DNA of 5,375 nucleotides from the NCBI GenBank assembly GCA_023391315.1, contig JAEWBD010000008.1, positions 1 through 5,375 of the forward strand, written 5' to 3'. Within the stretch, counting starts at the first letter, position 1, and each line of letters starts with the position of its first letter. The stretch comes from Bacteroidota bacterium (lineage in GTDB: Bacteria; Bacteroidota; Bacteroidia; Chitinophagales; Chitinophagaceae). The position numbers and the translations under genes are program-made. The notes beneath the pieces were generated by a model. That model did no database searches. It had not been told where the DNA came from and saw nothing but the letters and a program-made list of their open reading frames with translations. This document shows, one piece after another, positions 5,337-5,375 of the stretch.

Positions 5337-5375
5337 GATATGGATAGCTGCATTTTTAAATACAGAACTCTTATC

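Noticed and set aside
5340..5375. ATG at 5340 opening a frame that runs off the right edge
   Set aside because: Only 12 codons are visible, with no recognisable signal before the start, so a gene cannot be supported.

Overview
The window looks like an ordinary chromosomal segment of a Bacteroidota bacterium, most likely Chitinophagaceae or a close relative. The reasons are an AT-leaning composition with A/T-rich sequence instead of Shine-Dalgarno sites before the starts, an exported protein ending its signal peptide in ...SANAQ, a PdxJ with the NINK N-terminus I associate with Bacteroidota, and a small protein of a Bacteroidota family often mislabelled 'phosphoribosylpyrophosphate synthetase'. 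No database search was possible; family names rest on motifs read by eye and on memory. I see no tRNA, rRNA, CRISPR array, insertion sequence or phage gene.

Layout: bases 1-94 are a leader. At 95-940 (+) lies an exported dienelactone-hydrolase-family protein with an intact Cys-Asp-His triad. It converges, with a 12-base gap, on pdxJ (953-1690, -), the vitamin B6 ring-closing enzyme. A hairpin plus T-rich tail built into the last codons of pdxJ is a good candidate for its terminator. A 359-base intergenic stretch (1691-2049) contains several dyads and a candidate promoter. It leads to 2050-3201 (+), a probable lipoprotein with a complete TIM barrel and clan GH-A-like glutamates. That gene converges on a two-gene minus-strand unit: a flavin amine oxidase (3434-4735) followed after 29 bases by a 61-residue acidic protein (3219-3404). 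Only 33 bases separate the oxidase start from a divergent gene at 4769-4918 (+). That gene encodes a 49-residue basic protein resembling a free-standing arm-type DNA-binding domain of tyrosine recombinases. Its stop codon directly abuts the stop of 4919-5263 (-), the small 'PRPP synthetase'-labelled family protein. Bases 5264-5375 hold the upstream region of that gene, including a nested dyad followed by six T.

The genes do not form one pathway. Strands alternate and only the oxidase and acidic protein look co-transcribed. I find no convincing new multi-gene system. The items most worth a second look are the barrel lipoprotein of unassigned family, the solo arm-domain protein in its very tight setting, the acidic protein behind the oxidase, and the dyads in the large intergenic region.
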